NCBI RefSeq assembly: GCF_003854935.1 | Contig: NZ_CP033969.1 | Coordinates: 2,170,001-2,234,000 of the forward strand | Direction: 5' to 3' | Origin: Cupriavidus pauculus | GTDB taxonomy: Bacteria; Pseudomonadota; Gammaproteobacteria; Burkholderiales; Burkholderiaceae | Length of the DNA stretch: 64,000 nucleotides | Shown: positions 58,276-64,000 of the stretch, in pieces | Layout: every line of letters begins with the position of its first letter | Position numbering within the stretch: the stretch's first letter is position 1 | The notes under the pieces: model-generated | What the model was told of the DNA's origin: nothing | The model's input: only the letters and a program-made list of their open reading frames with translations | Database searches by the model: none | Made by a program: the position numbers and the translations under genes

Positions 58276-61200
58276 GCCAGAGCCACGACATCCACGCCTA
58301 CCTGCGCGACGGTCAGCCCGTCGGCGAGGCCGATTTCACGCGCGCGGCCTGCGATCCGGCCCGCTCGGTGGTGGTGGAAGCCTGCGCGGGCAGCGGCAAG
58401 ACCTGGCTGCTGGTGGCCCGGCTGGTGCGACTGCTGCTGGCAGGCGCCGCGCCGCACGAAATCCTGGCCATCACGTTCACGCGCAAGGCCGCCGAGGAAA
58501 TGCGCGAGCGCCTGCTGGAGGTGCTGGCGCAACTGGCCAGCGGCCCCGACGACGCCGTGCTGGCCCAGCTTGAGATGCGCGGGCTAGACCCGCAGGCCGC
58601 GCGCGCCGCGCTGCCGCGGGCGCGCGTGCTGCACGCGCAGGTGCTGGCGTCGCCCGGCCGGATGGCCATCGACACGTTCCACGGCTGGTTCGGCACGCTG
58701 CTGCGCGGTGCGCCGCTGGCGTCGGGCATCGTCCCCGGTGCGTCGCTGCGCGAGGACGCGCTGCGCATGAAGCGCGAGGCGTGGGCGCCGTTCTGGCGCG
58801 CGCTGGCGCAGCCCAGGCATGCCGAGCTGCGCCAGGCCTACGAGCAACTGGTCGATGCGATTGGCGATTTCCAGACGCGCAGCCTGCTGGACCGCATGTT
58901 CCACGCGCGCAACGAGTGGTGGGCGTTCCGCGAGGCCGGCGACCCGGCCAGCCGGCTGGCCGCCGACCTGGGCGACGACGCCACCACCGACGTGCTGGTC
59001 GACGCGCTGGCCGACGACGACTGGCTCGAAGCCTGCGCACAGCACGCGGTGACGCTGGGTCGCGCCGGCAAGACCGAGCAGACGCACGCCACGCGGCTGA
59101 TGGACGGCCTGCGCGCCATCCGCGCCTGGCGCGACGCGGGAGCGGCGCCCGGCGATGCCGCCACGCAGGCGTTCCACGCGCTGCGCGCCGCGTTCTTCAC
59201 CGACGCCGGCAAGCCGCGCGCGATGAAGGCCACGTCGGCACTGGTCAAGGTCTGCGGCGGCGAAGGCGCGGCCGAAGACCTGCTCGCCTGCATGGCCGCG
59301 CATTGCGCCCGGCTCGACGAGATCGCCACGCGCCGCTGCGAGGCCGCGGTGCTGGCCATCAACCTGGCGCTGTACCGGCTGGGCGACGCGCTGCTGGACC
59401 GCTACCAGCGCCACAAGGGCGAGCAGCGCGCGATGGACTTCGCCGATCTCGAATGGCTGGCCGCGCGGCTGATGGCCGACGAGGAAACCGCCACCTACCT
59501 GCAGGTGCGGCTCGACGCGCGCTACCGCCACCTGCTGCTCGACGAATTCCAGGACACCAACCCGCTGCAATGGCGCATCCTGCAGGGCTGGCTGGCCGGC
59601 TACCAGGGGCTGGGCGACAAGCCGACCGTGTTCCTGGTGGGCGATCCCAAGCAGTCGATCTACCGCTTCCGCCGCGCCGACGCCCGCCTGTTCGACGCCG
59701 CGCGCGAGATGCTGCAGGCCGATTTCCGCGCCACCGTGCTGCGGACCAACCGCACGCGCCGCAACCGGCCCGAGGTGCTGCACTGGGTCAACGCCGTGTT
59801 CGACCACGCGCGCGCCGAGGGCCGCTATCCGCTGTACGAGACGCAGACCACGGCGCTGCACGACCCGGGCGGCCCGGTCTGGCTGCTGCCGCTGGTGCAG
59901 GCCGATGAGGCTGAGGAGGCCGCCGAGGCCACCGGGGGCAAGGATGACGATGGCGGGGCGGACGACACTGGCGACGGCCATCGCGACACGCTGACGCAGC
60001 CGCGCGTTCAGCAGGGCGATTCGCTGCGCTTCGAGGAAGGCCGGCGCGTGGCCGCGTGGCTGCACTACCTGCGCGACCACGTGCCGGTGCGCGAGGGCGA
60101 GGGCCCGAAGCAGGTATCGCGCCGCGCCACGTGGCGCGACATGCAGCTGCTGGTGCGGCGCAAGACCCATCTGCCCGACTACGAGCGCGCGCTGCGCGAG
60201 GCCGGCATCCCGTGCCTGAGCCCGCGCCGGGGCGGGCTGCTGACCACGCTGGAGGCGCTGGACCTGTCGGCCCTGCTGGCGTTCCTGATGACGCCCGAGT
60301 CAGACCTGGACCTGGCCCACGTGCTCAAGAGCCCGATCGTCGGCGCCACCGATGACGACCTGCTGCGGCTGGCGTCGATGGAAGGCGAGGGCGGCTGGTG
60401 GGCGCGCATCGGCGAGCAGGGCTTGCCGCCGGACACGTCCGACGCGCTGCGCGGCGGCATCGCGCGGCTGGCGGCGTGGCTGGCGCTGGCGCCGCACAGG
60501 CCCGTGCACGACCTGATCGACCATATCTACCACCATGGCGAGGTGCGCCGCCGCTACGCGGAGGCCGCGCCGTCGGCCATCCGCGAGCAGGTGCTGGCCA
60601 ACCTCGACGCGTTTCTGAAGCTGTCGCTCGACCTTGATGGCGGGCGCTATCCGAGCCTGCCGAAGTTCATCGACGAGTTGCAGGAGATCCGGCGCGGTGA
60701 CGAGGACGAAAGCCCCGACGAGGGCGGCATGGGCGAGGGAATGGAAGAGGCCGAGGCTGGCCCGGACGACGAGGTCGACAGCCAGCTCGATGCCGTCCAT
60801 ATCCTGACCGTGCACGCGGCCAAGGGGCTGGAGGCGCCGTTCGTCGTGCTGCTGGACGCCAACCACAGCGACCCGGCGGCGGACCGAGGCGGCATCCTGG
60901 TCGACTGGCCGCCCGCTTCGCCCGCGCCCCGGCATTTTTCCGCCTACGGCAAGCGCAGCGAGCGCGGGCTGGCGCGCGCGCCGATGTTCGAGGCCGAGGC
61001 GGCGCTGGCCGAACGCGAGAACTGGAACCTGCTCTACGTCGCCATGACGCGCGCGCAGCAGGGGCTGCTGGTCAGTGGGGTGATGGGGCGCGCCAGCAAG
61101 CGCGAGGAGTCGCCCGGCGCCGAGATCGCTGGAAGCTGGTATGTGCGGCTGGCCGCGGCCGGCGTGGGCGACGCGGTCACGCCGTATCCCGAGGACGTGC

Positions 61201-61892
61201 AGGCCGGCGCCAGTGCCCATGCGGCGGACAGCGAGCGCGTGCGCTACACCGACTTCCGGCTGCGCTACCGCGATGCGGCCGAACTGCAGGTGGCCGATGG
61301 CACGGAGGCGTTCGAGGACGACCCCGAATCAACGGTATTCGACGCCCAGGCCGCCGCCCACGGCGAACTGGTGCACGCGCTGCTGGAACGGCTGACGCGC
61401 TATCCGGACGCATACGCCGGCGTGCCAGACGCCGCCACGGTGATGCGCTGGTTCCCGCTGACGGGCGCCGGCGCCCCGCAGGCCCGCGAACAGTGGCAGC
61501 GGCAGGCGGAAGCGGCCGTGGCGGACCTGCACGCGATGCTGGCGGCGCCCGCGCTGCGCCCGCTGCTGTTCGCGCAGGACGCCGTGGCGGCGCGCAACGA
61601 GGTCGAGCTTTATGACGACCGGGGCCGGCTGCTGCGGATCGACCGGCTGGTGGAATTCGACGACCGCGTGGTCATCATCGACTACAAGCAGCGGCTGCTG
61701 CCGCAGGAGCACGCGGCCTACGGCGCCCAGTTGCGCCGCTACGTGGCAGCCGTGCAGCCGATGTTCCCGGGCAAGCGCGTGGAGGCAGGCGTGGCCACGG
61801 CGGCCGGCGAATGGATCGACGTGCAGGCGCTGCAGGCCGCGCCCCGGCCGCCGACGCCAATTGCCACGACGCAGCAAGGGTCGTTGTTCTGA
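58272..61892 (+). CDS. AddA-like UvrD/Rep helicase-nuclease
   Basis: 1206 aa. Superfamily 1 helicase with Walker A EACAGSGKT (Lys43), motif Ia/Ib ITFTRKAAEEM, Walker B LLLDEFQDTN near residue 422-431, motif V-VI region VHAAKGLEAPFV and YVAMTRAQQGL. A C-terminal PD-(D/E)XK nuclease has VVIIDYKQ (Asp1137, Lys1139). It should unwind and degrade DNA ends together with the AddB-like partner, whose stop it overlaps by 4 nt. There is an acidic low-complexity insert near residues 555-575 (EAEEAAEATGGKDDDGG) not common to AddA. Confidence 0.9.
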   Translation: MSQSHDIHAYLRDGQPVGEADFTRAACDPARSVVVEACAGSGKTWLLVARLVRLLLAGAAPHEILAITFTRKAAEEMRERLLEVLAQLASGPDDAVLAQLEMRGLDPQAARAALPRARVLHAQVLASPGRMAIDTFHGWFGTLLRGAPLASGIVPGASLREDALRMKREAWAPFWRALAQPRHAELRQAYEQLVDAIGDFQTRSLLDRMFHARNEWWAFREAGDPASRLAADLGDDATTDVLVDALADDDWLEACAQHAVTLGRAGKTEQTHATRLMDGLRAIRAWRDAGAAPGDAATQAFHALRAAFFTDAGKPRAMKATSALVKVCGGEGAAEDLLACMAAHCARLDEIATRRCEAAVLAINLALYRLGDALLDRYQRHKGEQRAMDFADLEWLAARLMADEETATYLQVRLDARYRHLLLDEFQDTNPLQWRILQGWLAGYQGLGDKPTVFLVGDPKQSIYRFRRADARLFDAAREMLQADFRATVLRTNRTRRNRPEVLHWVNAVFDHARAEGRYPLYETQTTALHDPGGPVWLLPLVQADEAEEAAEATGGKDDDGGADDTGDGHRDTLTQPRVQQGDSLRFEEGRRVAAWLHYLRDHVPVREGEGPKQVSRRATWRDMQLLVRRKTHLPDYERALREAGIPCLSPRRGGLLTTLEALDLSALLAFLMTPESDLDLAHVLKSPIVGATDDDLLRLASMEGEGGWWARIGEQGLPPDTSDALRGGIARLAAWLALAPHRPVHDLIDHIYHHGEVRRRYAEAAPSAIREQVLANLDAFLKLSLDLDGGRYPSLPKFIDELQEIRRGDEDESPDEGGMGEGMEEAEAGPDDEVDSQLDAVHILTVHAAKGLEAPFVVLLDANHSDPAADRGGILVDWPPASPAPRHFSAYGKRSERGLARAPMFEAEAALAERENWNLLYVAMTRAQQGLLVSGVMGRASKREESPGAEIAGSWYVRLAAAGVGDAVTPYPEDVQAGASAHAADSERVRYTDFRLRYRDAAELQVADGTEAFEDDPESTVFDAQAAAHGELVHALLERLTRYPDAYAGVPDAATVMRWFPLTGAGAPQAREQWQRQAEAAVADLHAMLAAPALRPLLFAQDAVAARNEVELYDDRGRLLRIDRLVEFDDRVVIIDYKQRLLPQEHAAYGAQLRRYVAAVQPMFPGKRVEAGVATAAGEWIDVQALQAAPRPPTPIATTQQGSLF

Positions 61893-62002
61893 TGCCGGAA
61901 ATGGGCGCAGAATAGCCGCTGGCCCTTCTTTTCGCACGCAACGTCGCGAAAACAAGACCGGAAAGCGGGAAGGGAACAGATAGGGGGAAAAGAAGGGAAG
62001 GG

Positions 62003-62100
62003 GGACGAGCCTGACCCTCGGCACTGGTGGAAAACGGCTGTGGCTGCTTCGTTCCCGACCTGACCAGGTTGACCGCGCCACCATGCGAGGAGGCCCGTCC
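62003..62100 (-). ncRNA. ffs: Signal recognition particle RNA (4.5S type)
   Basis: On the minus strand the conserved domain IV hairpin reads CTGGTCAGGTCGGGAACGAA followed by GCAGCCACAGCC, as in bacterial small SRP RNAs. The ends GGACGGGCCT (62100-62091) and AGGCTCGTCC (62012-62003) pair to close the molecule, giving about 98 nt. It binds Ffh to target membrane proteins. A pyrimidine-rich T-tract follows the 3' end. Confidence 0.93.
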
Positions 62101-62197
62101 GACCGGCATTGTAACCTAACTGGCGCCATGGTCGCGAAATCGTATTTTTACGAGGGTTGTTCGACCGGACATTGATCTGACACCGGGGTGCCGCGCG

Positions 62198-62216
62198 GCC
62201 ATGCTGGCAGCATGGC
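62198..62216 (+). promoter_or_regulatory. Perfect hairpin in the leader of the ribonucleotide reductase gene
   Basis: GCCATGCT-GGC-AGCATGGC, 8-bp stem, followed 9 nt later by T5. It lies 62 nt before the gene and could be a leader control element or a weak terminator. I see no cobalamin riboswitch box in the 180 bp before the gene. Confidence 0.35.
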
Positions 62217-62278
62217 GGACGGCATTTTTCAGCCGGATTTTCAGCCAGTCCGGTTCTTACCTAGACGACAGGTTGGGC

Positions 62279-64000
62279 ATGAACGCAAACGACCAGATCC
62301 TCCGCGGCGCACTCGTGCCGCAAGACATTTCCATCGAAGTCCTGCAGGAAAAGTACGCCAAGGGCGAAGAGCGCAGCATCGACGACGTGCGCCGCCGCGT
62401 GGCGCGCGCGCTGGCCGAGGTAGAGCCCGCGGCGCAGCGCGAAAGCTGGGCGGCGCGCTTTCTGTGGGCGCTTGAAAACGGCTTCGTGCCGGCCGGGCGC
62501 ATCAATTCGGCGGCGGGCACCGGTATCCAGGCCACGCTGATCAACTGCTTCGTGCAGCCCGTGGGAGATTCGGTGTCCGAATCGCGCGACGGCAAGCCGA
62601 GCATCTATACCGCCGTGGCGCAGGCCGCCGAGACCATGCGCCGGGGCGGCGGCGTGGGCTACGACTTCTCGTCGATCCGGCCCGGCGGGGCGCTGGTGCG
62701 CGCCACGCATTCGCGGGCGTCGGGCCCGGTATCGTTCATGAAGGTGTTCGACGCGTCGTGCGCCACGGTGGAATCGGCCGGCGCGCGGCGCGGCGCCCAG
62801 ATGGGCGTGCTGCGCTGCGACCACCCGGACATCGAAAGCTTCATCCACGCCAAGGACCGGGGCGACCTGACCAACTTCAATATCTCGATCGGCGTGACCG
62901 ATGCGTTCATGCGCGCGGTGGAGGCCGACGAGGAAGTGGAGCTGGTGCACGAGGCCGAGCCGGGCATGGACGTCATCGAGACCGGCGCCTACCGGCGCGA
63001 CGACGGCCTGTGGGTGTACCGGCGCGTGCCGGCACGGCGCCTGTGGGACCAGGTCATGCAGGCCACCTACGACCACGCCGAGCCCGGCATCCTGTTCCTG
63101 TCGCGGATCAACGCGGACAACAACCTCTATTACTGCGAGACCATCGAGGCGACCAACCCGTGCGCGGAGCAGCCGCTGCCATCGTATGGCTGCTGCTGCC
63201 TGGGGTCGATCAACCTCACGCGCTTCGTGCGCCAGCCGTTCTCGGACGAGGCCAGCTTCGATTTCGCCGCGTTCGCGGAGGTGGTGCGGGTGTCGACGCG
63301 GATGCTGGACAACGTGCTGGACGTCACGTTCTGGCCGCTGCCCGAGCAGCAGGCCGAAGCCCAGGCCAAGCGCCGCATCGGGCTGGGCTTCCTGGGGCTG
63401 GGCAGCGCGCTGGTGATGCTGGGCCTGCGCTACGACAGCGACGCGGCGCGCGAGCTGGCGGGGCGGATTTCCGAGGCGATGCGCGACCATGCCTACCTGG
63501 CGTCCGTGGAACTGGCCGACGAGAAGGGCGCCTTCCCGCTGTTCGATGCCGACGCCTACCTGCGCGGCGGCTTTGTCAGCCGCCTGCCCGAGACCGTGCG
63601 CGACGCCATCCGCAGCCACGGCCTGCGCAATTCGCACCTGCTGTCGATCGCGCCGACGGGCACGATCACGCTGGCGTTTGCCGACAATGCGTCGAATGGC
63701 ATCGAGCCGGCGTTCTCGTGGACGTACAACCGCCGCAAGCGTATGCCCGACGACAGCTACCGCATGTTCGAGGTGGCCGACCACGCGTGGCGGCTGTATC
63801 GCCATATGGGCGGCGACATGGAGCGGCTGCCGGACAGCTTCGTGACGGCGCTGCAGATGTCGGCACTGGATCACATGCGGATGCTGGAGGCCGTGCAGCC
63901 CTATATCGACACCAGCATCAGCAAGACGGTCAACGTGCCGGAGGACTATCCGTACGAGGCGTTCCGCAACCTGTACCTGGAAGCGTGGAAAGCCGGGCTC
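62279..64000 (+). CDS. Adenosylcobalamin-dependent (class II) ribonucleotide reductase, partial
   Basis: The first 574 codons, cut by the window end. It reduces ribonucleotides to deoxyribonucleotides using a B12-derived thiyl radical. The N-terminus [17 protein letters not shown], the [20 protein letters not shown] segment with the first redox cysteine, the substrate-loop [15 protein letters not shown] and the catalytic [23 protein letters not shown] (near residue 292-314) are typical of NrdJ. The reading frame is open to base 64000. GGTTGGG precedes ATG 62279. Being oxygen-independent, it would let the cell make dNTPs with or without oxygen if B12 is available. Confidence 0.92.
   Translation, partial: MNANDQILRGALVPQDISIEVLQEKYAKGEERSIDDVRRRVARALAEVEPAAQRESWAARFLWALENGFVPAGRINSAAGTGIQATLINCFVQPVGDSVSESRDGKPSIYTAVAQAAETMRRGGGVGYDFSSIRPGGALVRATHSRASGPVSFMKVFDASCATVESAGARRGAQMGVLRCDHPDIESFIHAKDRGDLTNFNISIGVTDAFMRAVEADEEVELVHEAEPGMDVIETGAYRRDDGLWVYRRVPARRLWDQVMQATYDHAEPGILFLSRINADNNLYYCETIEATNPCAEQPLPSYGCCCLGSINLTRFVRQPFSDEASFDFAAFAEVVRVSTRMLDNVLDVTFWPLPEQQAEAQAKRRIGLGFLGLGSALVMLGLRYDSDAARELAGRISEAMRDHAYLASVELADEKGAFPLFDADAYLRGGFVSRLPETVRDAIRSHGLRNSHLLSIAPTGTITLAFADNASNGIEPAFSWTYNRRKRMPDDSYRMFEVADHAWRLYRHMGGDMERLPDSFVTALQMSALDHMRMLEAVQPYIDTSISKTVNVPEDYPYEAFRNLYLEAWKAGL

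Noticed and set aside
62101-62278. Cobalamin riboswitch before the class II reductase
   Set aside because: No B12-box or typical conserved core could be found by eye in the 180 bp available.

Overview
The window is a GC-rich stretch of bacterial chromosome. Gene content and order (carA-lysE-carB-greA, yhbY/rlmE-ftsH-folP-glmM-pstSCAB-phoU-phoB-phoR-ppk/ppx, trxA-rho-rpmE2, two-subunit AddAB-like nuclease, class II ribonucleotide reductase) point to a betaproteobacterium of the Burkholderiaceae, most likely Cupriavidus or a close relative of Ralstonia. It is mostly conserved housekeeping sequence. I see no transposase, integrase, phage gene or CRISPR array.

Layout. 0-2.6 kb: the end of an aromatic acyl-CoA catabolic cluster (benzoate/aminobenzoate-type CoA ligase, thioesterase, RidA). 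2.6-8.1 kb: carbamoyl-phosphate synthase genes carA and carB around a LysE exporter. 8.1-15.2 kb: transcription, ribosome, protease, folate and peptidoglycan-precursor genes (greA, DUF4149, yhbY, rlmE, ftsH, folP, glmM). 15.2-27.9 kb: a phosphate island with high-affinity phosphate uptake (pstSCAB), its negative regulator phoU, the PhoB/PhoR two-component system, polyphosphate kinase (ppk) and exopolyphosphatase (ppx) divergently arranged, an OlsB-type ornithine acyltransferase, and a SixA phosphohistidine phosphatase. PhoB-box-like direct repeats with 11-bp periodicity are visible before pstS, between ppk and ppx, and as a four-unit array before olsB. 28-31.5 kb: infA, tRNA-Pro, a membrane diguanylate cyclase, a small methyltransferase and tRNA-Arg.

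31.6-36.2 kb: a LysR regulator divergent from an alkyl-sulfatase and a GMC alcohol oxidoreductase, which together look like an alkyl-sulfate degradation unit. 36.3-44.1 kb: fabI, the yejABEF peptide/muropeptide ABC importer and an NlpC/P60 peptidase. 44.2-46.8 kb: a patatin lipoprotein and gltX. 46.9-48.1 kb: a duplicated tRNA-Ala/Glu/Asp cluster followed by an imperfect 150-bp-period repeat that contains a tRNA-Asp remnant. 48-54.6 kb, all on the minus strand: MATE exporter, GT39-type glycosyltransferase, rpmE2, mtfA, rho, trxA. 55-62 kb: a small unknown gene and a two-gene AddB/AddA-like nuclease-helicase. The SRP RNA (minus strand) and the start of an adenosylcobalamin-dependent ribonucleotide reductase, cut by the window end, close the window.

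The most useful leads are the four-repeat PhoB-type array in front of olsB (phosphate starvation leading to phosphorus-free membrane lipid), the tRNA-Asp remnant/repeat, the sulfatase-alcohol oxidase unit and the yejABEF-NlpC neighbourhood. I found no clearly new multi-gene system. Starts were chosen by Shine-Dalgarno sequence, family length and signal peptides; ftsH, folP and infA appear to use TTG.
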